A stretch of DNA of 64,000 nt from Sphingomonas sp. SUN039 (GCF_024758725.1 NZ_CP096972.1:230001-294000); one strand, 5' to 3'. Positions 1 to 10,240 are shown, counted from the stretch's first letter. Notes: generated by a model not told the origin, from the sequence alone. Numbers and translations are program-made.

Positions 1-668
<668 letters not shown>

Positions 669-814
669 ACCATCAACGACAGCTCTGGCCGCAAGGTTAG
701 GTTGGCGATTGATGAGGATAATCAATCAGACGCCTTATAATTGGTCTTTGACTACAAAAGTGCACGTCGTCGATTTTAGGAACACCCAGAATGCATATTC
801 GCGCCTGCTTCATA

Positions 815-930
815 GCTTGGTGGCCATAGCGTCTGTGACCCACCCGATCCCATCTCGAACTCGGCCGTGAAACCAGTCAGCGCCGATGGTACTGCCGCTT
901 AAGCGTCGGAAGAGTAGGACGTCGCCAGGC
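815..930 (+). rRNA. rrf: 5S ribosomal RNA
   Basis: It shows the typical 5S core (cccacccgatcccatctcgaactcgg, split across 838-864). The terminal stem forms between gcttggtggc at the 5' end and gtcgccaggc at the 3' end, giving 116 nt. It lies about 150 bp after the 23S gene, and no tRNA was seen in that spacer. Confidence 0.93.
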
Positions 931-1018
931 TTTGTAGCAGGCGCGCATGTGCATGAGGGTGTTTATATCGAACCCATTCCAATGTTGAAGAATAGTGCGC
1001 TCTCTGCGCGTCAGGTGA

Positions 1019-1095
<77 letters not shown>

Positions 1096-1122
1096 GACAG
1101 CGCGCTCTTCGATACGACCTAC

Positions 1123-1151
1123 AAAAAGGCCCCGGATTCCGGGGCCTTTTT
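1123..1151 (+). terminator. rRNA operon terminator, probably bidirectional
   Basis: A perfect GC-rich stem (GGCCCCGG, loop att, CCGGGGCC) is flanked by five A on the left and five T on the right. It ends the rRNA/tRNA transcript on plus. Because of the A-tract it can also terminate the minus-strand gene that stops at 1213. Confidence 0.9.
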
Positions 1152-1212
1152 GCGTTGTCCGGTCGAAAAATAGTGGGCCGGGGATCGTATCCCGGCCCGC
1201 CATTAGCATTCT

Positions 1213-1650
1213 TTAGTTCATCACCGCATGCGCGTCCGCACCCGAGGGTTCGAACGATGCCGCCGCAACGGGAGCGGAAGGCTCGTTCCGCTTGCCCGTC
1301 CGCGCCTTGACCGCCTCGATGGCGGTCGATTTGACGGTGTCGAGATTGTCGAGCTGATCGCCGACGGACTTTTCGACCCAGTCGCCGAACTTGCGCGCAC
1401 GCGGCAGCCATTCGTTGCGCGTGGCAAACAGCGTCGCACCGATCGCCACTGCTACGCCGGTGATCGACGCGCCGACCGTCAACCACTGCGGTACATTCTG
1501 CAAGGCTTTCGCCGCAGAGGGTTTTCGCGCCGGTGCCGACTTCGGGCGCGCGGCACGACGCGGCGTGGCAGATTTGGCTGCTGCGGGCTTGCGCGCAGTT
1601 CGCTTCGGCGTTGCGGCCTTGGCCGCCGTGGTTTCCGTAGTTGTCGCCAT
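1213..1650 (-). CDS. Ala/Lys-rich protein with one membrane segment
   Basis: A 145-aa protein of unknown function. Residues 1-50 are a low-complexity Ala/Lys/Arg/Pro stretch resembling histone H1-like tails. A hydrophobic segment follows at about 57-77 (ITGVAVAIGATLF), then an amphipathic stretch with many charged residues (about 80-120). An AGGAGG box sits seven bases before the ATG at 1650. The gene lies 27 bp downstream of a second small gene, so the two are probably one transcript ending at the bidirectional terminator near 1123. The basic tail could contact nucleic acid or acidic polymers. That is inference from composition only. Confidence 0.7.
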   Translation of the reverse strand: MATTTETTAAKAATPKRTARKPAAAKSATPRRAARPKSAPARKPSAAKALQNVPQWLTVGASITGVAVAIGATLFATRNEWLPRARKFGDWVEKSVGDQLDNLDTVKSTAIEAVKARTGKRNEPSAPVAAASFEPSGADAHAVMN

Positions 1651-1677
1651 GATATCCTCCTATCGTTGTCGATCGTT

Positions 1678-2106
1678 TCAGGTCGTGGCAGGTTTCACTG
1701 TACGCGCCGGGCGATCCGGCTTCGGACCCAGCCGGGCAAGTGCCAGACCGAGCGCCGCGCCGAGGGCGGCCCCGACACCCGCGGTGACCGCCGGATGACG
1801 CGCAGCACTGCGCTGCAGCCCTTCGATCAGCTGGAGCGCTTCTTCCTCGGTCGCACGATCCGCAAGCTCGCGCAGCTTGCCGGAAGTCGTCGTCACGACG
1901 CCCTTTGCCGAGTCGGGAAGAGGCGAATTATTACCGCCCAGAATCTCGTCGATCGAATCGGCAGCGCCGGTCAGGATCGACGACACACGGTCGATCTGGC
2001 CGCCGACGGCACCCAGCGCAAAGCGTGATACGGACGATGCGATGCCGGACTTTTCAGCCTTGGACGCGAATGAACCCGCGCGTGGCTTGGTAACGGTGTC
2101 GGTCAT
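1678..2106 (-). CDS. small protein with C-terminal glycine-zipper segment
   Basis: A 142-aa hypothetical protein starting MTDTV. An upstream in-frame start at 2130 is possible, but an AAGGAGGG ribosome binding site lies immediately before the ATG at 2106 and decides the start. The C-terminus has an Ala/Gly-rich hydrophobic helix (about 112-132, VTAGVGAALGAALGLALARL) like the glycine-zipper membrane anchors of YqjD/ElaB- or CsbD-type stress proteins. The middle is helical and polar. It is paired with the membrane protein gene at 1213-1650. Function is unknown. Confidence 0.72.
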   Translation of the reverse strand: MTDTVTKPRAGSFASKAEKSGIASSVSRFALGAVGGQIDRVSSILTGAADSIDEILGGNNSPLPDSAKGVVTTTSGKLRELADRATEEEALQLIEGLQRSAARHPAVTAGVGAALGAALGLALARLGPKPDRPARTVKPATT

Positions 2107-2247
2107 TTTACCCTCCTTCAGGTCCGACATAAATCGTTTCAGCGCGAAAGCGTTCCGTGAACGGCGGGCTGCACGACGGCGGCCCCCATCACCGATTGCG
2201 TCACACGACCGCCCGGATTAGGCGGGCGAGACGATTGGGAGATACCG

Positions 2248-3354
2248 ATGAAGACCCGCGCTGCCGTAGCCTTCGAAGCCAAACAGCCGCTTGAAATCGT
2301 CGAGGTCGATCTCGACGGACCGCGTGCGGGCGAAGTGCTGGTCGAGATCATGGCGACGGGCATCTGCCACACCGACGCCTACACGCTCGACGGGTTGGAC
2401 AGCGAGGGCATCTTCCCGAGCATCCTCGGCCATGAAGGCGCGGGCGTGGTGCGCGAGGTCGGCCCTGGCGTCACCAGCGTCGCGCCGGGCGATCACGTCA
2501 TCCCGCTCTACACCCCCGAATGCCGCCAATGTAAATCGTGCCTTTCCGGCAAGACCAACCTGTGCACCGCGATCCGCGCCACTCAGGGCAAGGGGCTGAT
2601 GCCCGACAGCACGAGCCGTTTCAGCTACAAGGGGCAGCCGATCTTCCATTATATGGGCTGCTCGACGTTCAGTAATTTCACGGTCCTGCCCGAAATCGCC
2701 GTCGCCAAAATCCGCACCGATGCGCCGTTCAAGACGAGTTGCTACATCGGCTGCGGCGTGACCACGGGCGTCGGCGCCGTCGTCAACACGGCCAAAGTCG
2801 CGCCGGGCGACAATGTTGTCATCTTCGGTCTCGGCGGCATCGGCCTCAACGTGTTGCAGGGCGCGCGGATGGCGGGCGCCAACATGATTATCGGCGTCGA
2901 CATCAACCCCGACCGCGAGGAATGGGGCCGCAAGTTCGGGATGACCCATTTCGTCAACCCGAAGGATGTGGCCGATATCGTCGCGCACCTCGTCGCGCTG
3001 ACCGACGGCGGCGCGGACTATAGCTTCGACTGCACTGGCAACACGACGGTCATGCGTCAGGCGCTCGAATGCTGCCACCGCGGCTGGGGCACCAGCATCA
3101 TCATCGGCGTGGCCGAGGCGGGCAAGGAAATCAGCACGCGGCCGTTCCAGCTCGTCACTGGCCGCAACTGGCGCGGCACCGCGTTCGGCGGGGCGAAGGG
3201 CCGGACCGATGTGCCCAAGATCGTCGACTGGTATATGAACGGCAAGATCGAGATCGACCCGATGATCACCCACACGCTGACCCTCGACGAGATCAACAAG
3301 GGCTTCGACCTGATGCACGCGGGCGAGAGTATCCGCAGCGTCGTCGTTTACTAA
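2248..3354 (+). CDS. frmA: S-(hydroxymethyl)glutathione dehydrogenase / class III alcohol dehydrogenase
   Basis: A 368-aa zinc enzyme that oxidises S-hydroxymethylglutathione to S-formylglutathione with NAD+, the first enzymatic step of glutathione-dependent formaldehyde removal. The catalytic zinc ligands are visible as Cys40 in GICHTD and His62-Glu63 in GHEGAG. The structural zinc knuckle is Cys92, Cys95, Cys98 and Cys106. The Rossmann fold shows as [17 protein letters not shown], and the length is that of the family. A GGGAG box precedes the ATG. It is followed by a VOC-family gene and fghA, which acts next, so this is a formaldehyde detoxification operon. Confidence 0.96.
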   Translation: MKTRAAVAFEAKQPLEIVEVDLDGPRAGEVLVEIMATGICHTDAYTLDGLDSEGIFPSILGHEGAGVVREVGPGVTSVAPGDHVIPLYTPECRQCKSCLSGKTNLCTAIRATQGKGLMPDSTSRFSYKGQPIFHYMGCSTFSNFTVLPEIAVAKIRTDAPFKTSCYIGCGVTTGVGAVVNTAKVAPGDNVVIFGLGGIGLNVLQGARMAGANMIIGVDINPDREEWGRKFGMTHFVNPKDVADIVAHLVALTDGGADYSFDCTGNTTVMRQALECCHRGWGTSIIIGVAEAGKEISTRPFQLVTGRNWRGTAFGGAKGRTDVPKIVDWYMNGKIEIDPMITHTLTLDEINKGFDLMHAGESIRSVVVY

Positions 3355-3375
3355 ATCACTCAAAGGAGAGCGCGA

Positions 3376-3756
3376 ATGTACAGCCACATGATGGTCGGCA
3401 GCAACGACATCGACCGGTCGAAAACCTTCTACGACGCGACATTCGCGGCGATGGGCGGTCGTGCCGGAATGAAGGATGCCAAGGGTCGCCTGATCTACGC
3501 GCACAATGGCGCGATGTTCCTTGTGACGCCGCCCATCGATGGCAAACCGGCGACGCACGGCAACGGCTGCACCATCGGCTTTGCGATGACGCCGGAACAG
3601 GCCGACGCCTGGCAGGCGGCGGGCGTCGCCAGCGGCGGCACTGCCATCGAGGATCCGCCGGGCGTGCGCGAAGGCGGCGGCATGAAGCTGTATCTCGCCT
3701 ATTTGCGCGATCCCGACGGCAACAAGCTCTGCGCGCTGCACAATCTGGCAGCGTGA
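3376..3756 (+). CDS. VOC (glyoxalase-like) family protein
   Basis: A 126-aa protein with the vicinal oxygen chelate fold. The N-terminus (MYSHMMVGSNDIDRSKTFYD) and C-terminus (LAYLRDPDGNKLCALH) are characteristic of single-domain glyoxalase/bleomycin-resistance relatives. It lies between frmA and fghA. Its TGA overlaps the GTG start of fghA (GTGA), and AAAGGAGAG precedes its own ATG. Position suggests a role with glutathione adducts, but no specific reaction can be read from the sequence. Confidence 0.88.
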   Translation: MYSHMMVGSNDIDRSKTFYDATFAAMGGRAGMKDAKGRLIYAHNGAMFLVTPPIDGKPATHGNGCTIGFAMTPEQADAWQAAGVASGGTAIEDPPGVREGGGMKLYLAYLRDPDGNKLCALHNLAA

Positions 3757-4589
3757 CGATCGAGACGATCAGCGAAGTCCGCAGTCACGGCGGCGTGCAG
3801 GGCGTATACCGCCACGCCGCCGCCAGCACCGGCACGCCGATGACCTTTTCGGTCTTCGTCCCCGATCACGCCCCCGGCGCGCGGCTCCCGGTCGTCTGGT
3901 ATCTGTCGGGCCTGACCTGCACCCATGCCAATGTCACGGAGAAGGGCGAGTATCGTGCCGCGTGCGCCGAACTCGGCCTGATCTTCGTCGCGCCGGATAC
4001 GTCTCCGCGCGGAGAAGGTGTCGCCAACGACGACGCCTATGACATGGGGCAGGGCGCGGGGTTCTACGTCGATGCGACGCAGGAACCGTGGTCGCCGCAT
4101 TTCATAATGCGGTCCTATATCGAGGAAGAACTCCCCGCACTGATCGCCGCCAATTTCCCCGTCGATATGGCCCGCCAAGGCATCACCGGCCATTCGATGG
4201 GCGGCCACGGCGCACTGACCGTTGCGCTCCGCAATCCCGGGCGCTTCCAGAGCGTGAGCGCCTTCGCCCCCATTGTCGCGCCTGCCCAAGTGCCGTGGGG
4301 CCAAAAGGCGCTGGGCGGTTATCTCGGCGAAGACCGCGCCGCGTGGCGAAACTACGATGCGGTGTCATTGATCGAGGACGGCGCCCGCCTCCCCGACCTG
4401 CTCGTCGATCAGGGTGCCGCCGACAATTTCCTGACCGACCAACTCCGCCCCGAGCTACTGGAGGCCGCCTGCGCGGCAGCAGCCATCCCGCTGACCCTGC
4501 GGATGCAGCCGGGTTACGACCACAGCTATTATTTCATCTCGACCTTCATGGCCGATCATTTGAGGTGGCATGGGGGGCGGTTGGGGTAG
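3753..4589 (+). CDS. fghA: S-formylglutathione hydrolase
   Basis: A 278-aa alpha/beta hydrolase (esterase D family) that hydrolyses S-formylglutathione to formate and glutathione. The catalytic triad is readable as Ser148 in GHSMGGHGA, Asp224 in DQGAADNFL and His257 in YDHSYYF. The oxyanion region YLSGLTCTHAN is present. The start is a GTG at 3753 inside the stop of the VOC gene. It gives the normal family length and the usual N-terminal strand; a much longer open frame upstream is a shadow of frmA. Its stop abuts the stop of the convergent RND gene with no spacer. Confidence 0.95.
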   Translation: MTIETISEVRSHGGVQGVYRHAAASTGTPMTFSVFVPDHAPGARLPVVWYLSGLTCTHANVTEKGEYRAACAELGLIFVAPDTSPRGEGVANDDAYDMGQGAGFYVDATQEPWSPHFIMRSYIEEELPALIAANFPVDMARQGITGHSMGGHGALTVALRNPGRFQSVSAFAPIVAPAQVPWGQKALGGYLGEDRAAWRNYDAVSLIEDGARLPDLLVDQGAADNFLTDQLRPELLEAACAAAAIPLTLRMQPGYDHSYYFISTFMADHLRWHGGRLG

Positions 4590-7500
4590 TTACTCCGCCG
4601 GTTGCACCGAGCCCGCACCGCCCGCTTTGCCGTCCGCGCCGCCATTGGTCAGCGTGCGGCTCAGCCACGGCGCGATCCGTGCCTCGACGCCTACGGCCAG
4701 GCTGAACAGGGCGGGGACGATCACCAGCGTCAGGATTGTCGACAGGATCAGCCCGCCGATCACGACGATGCCCATCGGTGCGCGCCAGCTGCCGTCGCCG
4801 CTGAAGCTGAGCGCGATGGGCAACATGCCTGCGACCATGGCGACCGTCGTCATGACGATGGGCTGTGCGCGCTTGTGCCCGGCATCGACAATGGCGTCAT
4901 AGGTCGGCACGCCCTTGCCGATCTCCTCCAGTGCGAAATCGACGAGCAGGATCGAGTTCTTGGCGACGATGCCGAGCAGCATCAGCAGGCCGATCAGCAC
5001 CGGCATCGATATGGGGTTGCTCGTCAGGTGGAGCGCCAGCGCACCGCCGAGCGGGGCGAGCAGCAGCGACCCCATGTTCACGAACGGTGGCAGCACCCGT
5101 TTGTAGAGCAGCACCAGCACCGCGAACACCAGCAGCACGCCCGACGCGACCGCGACGATGAAGTTGTTCAGGATTTCCTTGAGGAACTTGTCGTCGCCGA
5201 ACGACACGCGCTGCACCCCCGATGGCAGGTTCTTCATTGTGGGTAGCGCGTCGATCTCCTTGGCGGCGGTCACCACGCCGGGGGCGAAGTCGGCCCCGAT
5301 TGCGACGCGGCGGTTCTGGTTGAACCGGCGCAGCACCGAAGGTCCCTCGCCGAATGCGATGTCGGCGACGAGCTTCAACGGCACGCTGCCGCCGCTCAGC
5401 GTGGGCACGGGCAGGTTCTCGATGGTCGAGATGCGCGTCCGGTCTGCGGCATCGATCATCACGCGGATCGGGATCTGGCGGTCGGACAGCGAGAATTTGG
5501 CCGCATTCTGGTCGATGTCGCCCTGTGTGGCGATGCGGATCGTCTGGCTGAGCGCGGCGGCGGTGACCCCCATTTCGGCGGCAATCGCGGCGCGCGGTTT
5601 GATGGTAATTTCGGGGCGCTGCATATCGCCCTCGATCCGCGGCGCGCGCAGCTGCTTCAGCTCGCGCATCTCGTCGACCAGTTTTTGCGCGGTGGCGGTG
5701 ACGACGGCAGGATCGGAACCCGCGAGCATGACGGTGACGTCGCGGCCGAGACCGCCGTTCTGGCTCTGGAACGTCACGCGGGCATCGGGGATGGCCCGCA
5801 GTTTCGGCGCGAACTCGCGTTCGAACTCGATGCTGGTCTTTTTGCGCTCCTTCTTGAGGGTGATGTAGACATTGGCGTCGCCGACATTGATGTCGCCGAA
5901 CGCGGCCTCCACTTCCGGCGCAGCGTCGAGCAGGCGGGTAACATGGTCGGTCACCGCTTCGGTTTGTGCAACCGTGGCACCGGGCGGCAGCTGGATACGG
6001 ACCGAGCTGTAATCATTGTTGAGCGGCGGGTTTCCGGTGAACTGCAATGTGCCGAACGCGAGAATGGTCAGTCCGAACGCCAGTGCGCCGAGGCCCATCA
6101 CCCAGATGCGATGGTCGGCGAAGCGTCCCCGCCAGCGACGCCCGGCTGCGCGCAATTCCTTGGCGCGCCGCGTGTCGAGCGACCAGTGCAACAGGCCCAT
6201 ATAGCGGTCCATCAGCGGCCCTTCGCCGTGCGAGGCGGTCCCGTGAGACTTCAGGAAATAGGCCGCGACCATCGGCGTGATGAGACGCGCGACGGCAAGG
6301 CTGATGAGGACGGCCGCGACGATGGTCATGCCGAACTGTTTGAAGAATTGCCCTGACATGCCGGGCATCAATCCGACCGGCAGGAACACCGCGACAATCG
6401 CCATCGTGGTCGCCAGCACCGCGAGCCCGATTTCGTCGGCGGCATCGATCGACGCCTGATAGGCGGTCTTGCCCATCCGCATGTGACGGACGATGTTTTC
6501 GATCTCGACGATGGCATCGTCGACCAGCACACCGGCTACAAGGCTGAGCGCGATCAGGCTGACCCCGTTCAGGGTGAAGCCCATCAGGTCCATGAACCAG
6601 AACGCCGGGACCGCAGACAGCGGGATCGCGATGGCGGAGATGAGCGTCGCGCGCCAGTCGCGCAGGAAGACGAAGACGACGAGGACGGCAAGGATCGCCC
6701 CTTCCCACATCGCGTCGATGGCCGAGTGATACTGGCTGCGCGTATAGTCGACGGTCGTGAACAACTGGCGGAATTTGACCTTCGGGTTCTCCTTTTCCAT
6801 CGCGCGGAGCAGTTTCACGCCCTCGTCATAGACGGTCACATCGGACGCGCCCTTCGACTTGGCCATGGCAAAGCTCAGCACCTGCTTGCCGTTCATTTTC
6901 GAGATGTTGCGCTGTTCGGCATAGCTGTCGCGCACGGTCGCGATGTCGGTCAGTTTGACCGACCGCCCGCCGACCGAGATCAGTTTCTCCCCAAGCGCAA
7001 AGGCGCTGGCGGCGTTGCCGAGCACGCGGACGGACTGTTCGGACCCTGCAATCTCGGCGCGGCCCCCGGCCGCGTTCAGGTTGGTCGCGCGGAGCTGTGC
7101 ATTGACCTGCGACGCGGTGACGCCCTGCGCCTGCATCCGCGCGGGGTCGAGCACAACGCGGATTTCGCGTTTCACCCCGCCCGAACGCTGGATATTGGCC
7201 ATGCCCGACACCGTGACCAGCCGTTTGGCGACGGTGTTGTCGACGAACCAGCTGAGCTGTTCCAGCGTCATGTCGGTCGCCTCGGCAGAGAAATAGGCAA
7301 TCGGGCCGCCGTCGATATCCAGCCGGTTGACCTGCGGCTCGAGGATGCCGTCGGGCAGGTCGCTGCGGATATTGGCAATCGCGTCACGGACATCGTTGAC
7401 CGCGCGGTCGACCGGCGTGCCGATGGCGAACTGGACCGTCGTGTTCGACGTCCCTTCCTGGATGTAGGACGAGATATCCTCGACGCCGTTGATGCCGCGA

Positions 7501-7721
7501 AGCGCAGCCTCGACCTTTTGCGTGACCTGCGTCTCGAGCTCGGTCGGTGCGGCTCCCGGCTGCGTGACCTGAACCTGCGCGGCAGGGAAACTGACGTCGG
7601 GATTATTGTTCACCTTCATCTGCATGAAGGCCATGATTCCGGCGAGCGTCAGCGCGATGAACAGCACGATGGGCGCCACCGGATTGCGGATCGCCCATGC
7701 GGAAATATTGCGGAAACTCAT
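4590..7721 (-). CDS. RND efflux transporter permease (HAE1 family)
   Basis: A 1043-aa inner-membrane proton-driven exporter. It has the AcrB-type architecture: one N-terminal transmembrane helix (about 14-34), a large periplasmic loop with porter-domain motifs, a helix bundle from about 340, a second loop and a final helix bundle. The proton-relay Asp pair is Asp401-Asp402 in VLVDDAIVEIENI. No membrane fusion protein or outer-membrane channel gene is adjacent, so partners must lie elsewhere. An AGGG box lies upstream of the ATG. Substrate cannot be read; the dispersed Asp/Arg pattern fits a drug/hydrophobe exporter better than a heavy-metal pump. Confidence 0.93.
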   Translation of the reverse strand: MSFRNISAWAIRNPVAPIVLFIALTLAGIMAFMQMKVNNNPDVSFPAAQVQVTQPGAAPTELETQVTQKVEAALRGINGVEDISSYIQEGTSNTTVQFAIGTPVDRAVNDVRDAIANIRSDLPDGILEPQVNRLDIDGGPIAYFSAEATDMTLEQLSWFVDNTVAKRLVTVSGMANIQRSGGVKREIRVVLDPARMQAQGVTASQVNAQLRATNLNAAGGRAEIAGSEQSVRVLGNAASAFALGEKLISVGGRSVKLTDIATVRDSYAEQRNISKMNGKQVLSFAMAKSKGASDVTVYDEGVKLLRAMEKENPKVKFRQLFTTVDYTRSQYHSAIDAMWEGAILAVLVVFVFLRDWRATLISAIAIPLSAVPAFWFMDLMGFTLNGVSLIALSLVAGVLVDDAIVEIENIVRHMRMGKTAYQASIDAADEIGLAVLATTMAIVAVFLPVGLMPGMSGQFFKQFGMTIVAAVLISLAVARLITPMVAAYFLKSHGTASHGEGPLMDRYMGLLHWSLDTRRAKELRAAGRRWRGRFADHRIWVMGLGALAFGLTILAFGTLQFTGNPPLNNDYSSVRIQLPPGATVAQTEAVTDHVTRLLDAAPEVEAAFGDINVGDANVYITLKKERKKTSIEFEREFAPKLRAIPDARVTFQSQNGGLGRDVTVMLAGSDPAVVTATAQKLVDEMRELKQLRAPRIEGDMQRPEITIKPRAAIAAEMGVTAAALSQTIRIATQGDIDQNAAKFSLSDRQIPIRVMIDAADRTRISTIENLPVPTLSGGSVPLKLVADIAFGEGPSVLRRFNQNRRVAIGADFAPGVVTAAKEIDALPTMKNLPSGVQRVSFGDDKFLKEILNNFIVAVASGVLLVFAVLVLLYKRVLPPFVNMGSLLLAPLGGALALHLTSNPISMPVLIGLLMLLGIVAKNSILLVDFALEEIGKGVPTYDAIVDAGHKRAQPIVMTTVAMVAGMLPIALSFSGDGSWRAPMGIVVIGGLILSTILTLVIVPALFSLAVGVEARIAPWLSRTLTNGGADGKAGGAGSVQPAE

Positions 7722-7786
7722 CGCGGCACCCTCTCTCGTGTCGCTGTATTACTGCGGCAATACACAAAGAGGAAGCGGAAAAGCGA

Positions 7787-9853
7787 TCAGTCGAGTTCGA
7801 GGATGACCTGATCGACGCTCAGGCTGTCGCCCTGGGCGGCGCTGATGCTCTTGACCGTGCCGGTTTTGCCGGCGCGCAGGATGTTTTCCATCTTCATCGC
7901 CTCGATCACTGCCAGCGGTTGTCCGGCCTCGACCTTGTCGCCGGCGCCGACGTGGAGCGCGGTGAGCAGGCCGGGCATGGGCGACAGCAGGAAGCGCGAA
8001 AGGTCGGGCGGGATTTTCTCGATCATGTGTGCGCTGAGCGGCGCGACATGGGCGGGGAGGACGCGGGCGATGTGCGAAGCGCCGCGCGTGGTGAGCTTGA
8101 ACCCGGCGCGGGTACGCAAGATGCGGACCGCGAGCGGCGCGTCATCGAGCACGGCCTCCACGATCCGGTCGCCGGGCGTATATTCGAGTTCGATGTCGAG
8201 GTCTTCGCCATCGACGACGATGCCGTCCGTGCTGATCGAGACATCGTGGTTCGCGCCGCCGACATGGACCTGCCAGTCAGCGGGCGGTTGCAGCCGTTTG
8301 CCGAGCTGTCCGTCCACTCGTCGCGCGCGGTCGGCCTCGGCGGTCGCGGCAAAGGCGGCGATGGCGGCAAGTGCGCGGAGCAGTTCGGGGGAGGCGGGCG
8401 CGCCGTGGAACCCTTCCGGATACTCCTCGGCGATGAAGCCCGTTGTGATCTCACCGCTGCGGAAACGCGGGTGCTGCATGATCGCGCTGACGAAATCGAT
8501 ATTGTGGCCGACGCCCTCGATCTCGAAACTGTCGAGTGCCGCGATCTGCTTGTCGATCGCCTCCAGACGCGTGGGTGCCCAGGTGATCAGCTTGGCGATC
8601 ATCGGGTCGTAGAAGCGGCTGACCTCGCCGCCTTCGGTGACACCGTCGTCCACGCGGACGAGCGAAGTGCCGGGGACTGTCCCCACTTGGGGACTGTCCC
8701 CCGTGTCGGGCAGGGGACAGTCCCCAAGCGGGGACAGTCCCCGATCCAAGCCGGTCGCAGGCGGATTGTACCGAACCAACCTTCCGGTCGAGGGCAGAAA
8801 CCCGCGATACGGATCCTCGGCATAGACACGGTTTTCGACCGCCCAGCCGTCGAGCTTCACATCCGCCTGCGTCATGCCGAGCGGCTCGCCCGCCGCGACG
8901 CGGATCATCTGTTCGACCAGATCGATGCCCGTGATGCATTCGGTGACGGGGTGTTCGACCTGAAGCCGGGTGTTCATTTCGAGGAAGTAGAAGCTCTCCC
9001 CCGTCGGGTCCGCGCCCGACACGATCAGCTCGACCGTGCCCGCGCTATAATAACCGACCGCACGGGCCAGTGCGACGCATTGCTCGCCCATCGCCTGCCG
9101 CATCTTAGGCGTGACGAAGGGCGAGGGCGCTTCCTCGACCACCTTCTGGTGGCGGCGCTGGATGCTGCACTCGCGCTCGTTGAGGTAGAGGATGTTGCCG
9201 TGCTGGTCGCCGAGGATCTGGATTTCGATGTGGCGGGGATTGAGGATGAATTTCTCGATGAACACGCGGTCGTCGCCGAAGCTGGCCAGCCCTTCGCGCT
9301 TGGTCGCCTCGAACCCCTCGCGGACGTCGGCCTCGCTATACGCGAGCCGCATCCCCTTGCCGCCGCCGCCGGCCGACGCCTTCATCATTACCGGATAGCC
9401 GATGCCGTTGGCGATCTCGACGGCGTGTTCGGTGCTGTCGATCTCGCCGACGAAGCCGGGGACGACATTGACGCCTGCTTTCAGCGCCAGCTTCTTCGAC
9501 TCGATCTTGTCGCCCATCGCGGCAATGGCGCCGATCGGCGGCCCGATGAAGGCGATATCGTTATCGGCGAGCGCCTGGGCGAACGAGGTGCGTTCCGACA
9601 GGAAGCCGTAGCCCGGATGCACCGCCTGCGCGCCGGTTGCCTTGCACGCGGCGATGATCTTGTCGGCGACCAGATAACTCTCGGCGGCGGGCGACGGCCC
9701 GATGTGCACAGCCTCGTCGGCCATCAGGACATGCGGACTGCGCGCGTCCGCGTCGGAGTAAACCGCGACCGTCGCGATGCCCATTTTCTTGGCCGTGCGA
9801 ATGACCCGGCAGGCGATCTCGCCCCGGTTGGCGATCAGGATTTTGGTGAACAT
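7787..9853 (-). CDS. pccA: propionyl-CoA (acyl-CoA) carboxylase, biotin-carboxylase/BCCP subunit
   Basis: A 688-aa alpha subunit that carboxylates biotin with ATP and bicarbonate, feeding propionyl-CoA to methylmalonyl-CoA with PccB. The N-terminal biotin carboxylase starts MFTKILIANRGEIACRV, and the ATP-grasp glycine loop is SAGGGGKGMRL. The C-terminal biotinyl domain carries EAMKM with the acceptor Lys654. Residues about 371-395 are an in-frame insertion encoded by a palindrome. They interrupt the usual junction between RYNPPA and VRVDDG, so the protein is longer than typical relatives. The gene follows mcm and a small secreted-protein gene with no spacing. Acetyl-CoA or methylcrotonyl-CoA activity is less likely given mcm and mce. 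Confidence 0.95.
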   Translation of the reverse strand: MFTKILIANRGEIACRVIRTAKKMGIATVAVYSDADARSPHVLMADEAVHIGPSPAAESYLVADKIIAACKATGAQAVHPGYGFLSERTSFAQALADNDIAFIGPPIGAIAAMGDKIESKKLALKAGVNVVPGFVGEIDSTEHAVEIANGIGYPVMMKASAGGGGKGMRLAYSEADVREGFEATKREGLASFGDDRVFIEKFILNPRHIEIQILGDQHGNILYLNERECSIQRRHQKVVEEAPSPFVTPKMRQAMGEQCVALARAVGYYSAGTVELIVSGADPTGESFYFLEMNTRLQVEHPVTECITGIDLVEQMIRVAAGEPLGMTQADVKLDGWAVENRVYAEDPYRGFLPSTGRLVRYNPPATGLDRGLSPLGDCPLPDTGDSPQVGTVPGTSLVRVDDGVTEGGEVSRFYDPMIAKLITWAPTRLEAIDKQIAALDSFEIEGVGHNIDFVSAIMQHPRFRSGEITTGFIAEEYPEGFHGAPASPELLRALAAIAAFAATAEADRARRVDGQLGKRLQPPADWQVHVGGANHDVSISTDGIVVDGEDLDIELEYTPGDRIVEAVLDDAPLAVRILRTRAGFKLTTRGASHIARVLPAHVAPLSAHMIEKIPPDLSRFLLSPMPGLLTALHVGAGDKVEAGQPLAVIEAMKMENILRAGKTGTVKSISAAQGDSLSVDQVILELD
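8672..8742. repeat. intragenic palindromic element built from four GGGGACTGTCCCC units
   Basis: Two copies of GGGGACTGTCCCC (8672-8684, 8689-8701) are followed by two copies of its reverse complement GGGGACAGTCCCC (8713-8725, 8730-8742). The two 30-base arms are complementary with one mismatch around an 11-base loop, so DNA or RNA could form a long hairpin. The element lies wholly inside pccA and keeps the reading frame, adding about 25 residues. It looks like a REP/MITE-type mobile palindrome; no transposase is nearby. Confidence 0.88.
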
Positions 9854-10240
9854 TCAGCCCTCATAACGCGCGATGAAGTAGGTGCCATCGTCCATCAACG
9901 AGAGGAAAAAAGTTCCTTCGCGTACACCTTTCAAGTTCTTCCAGTCCGGGTACCAGCCCCAATTCGAGCAAGAGAGACCGCCGAGTTGCTGATTAACGCG
10001 CAGCGATCCTTGAACCGAACCTTTTTTCACCTTCTTCGGCTCGATTGTTCCGAGCAGTGTACGATTTTCGTCATCGCTCGTGCCAGTGATCAACCATTCA
10101 TACCGAAGTTTTCCCGTCACGATCATATCGCTACGCGCCTTAAAATGGCTTCGTGGAAGACTGCGATATGGTCCGCACGCAATTGAAGGTGTTGATAGTG
10201 AGAGTGAAAGAGCCAGACAAAGAGCAAATCTGATGTTCAT
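9854..10240 (-). CDS. small secreted protein of unknown function
   Basis: A 128-aa protein with an N-terminal signal peptide (hydrophobic core about 4-18, cleavage near STPSIA-CG). Two cysteines lie in the mature part (about residues 22 and 91). Its ATG overlaps the mcm stop (ATGA), and its stop abuts the pccA start, so it is cotranscribed and probably translationally coupled inside the propionyl-CoA operon. Base composition is visibly more AT-rich than the flanking enzymes, which suggests a later insertion. The pattern of a cysteine near the mature N-terminus and a DMIVTGK strand is weakly like secreted netrin-type beta-barrels. That is a guess. Confidence 0.75.
   Translation of the reverse strand: MNIRFALCLALSLSLSTPSIACGPYRSLPRSHFKARSDMIVTGKLRYEWLITGTSDDENRTLLGTIEPKKVKKGSVQGSLRVNQQLGGLSCSNWGWYPDWKNLKGVREGTFFLSLMDDGTYFIARYEG

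Noticed and set aside
2218-3741. 507-aa open frame antisense to frmA
   Set aside because: A shadow frame in a high-GC gene; frmA on plus has all zinc ligands and a ribosome binding site.
8672-8742. CRISPR-like repeats
   Set aside because: The units are short palindromes within a gene, in opposite orientations, without regular spacers or cas genes.
7697-10186. 829-aa open frame antisense to pccA
   Set aside because: It mirrors the codon bias of pccA; the minus-strand product has clear catalytic motifs and this frame has none.
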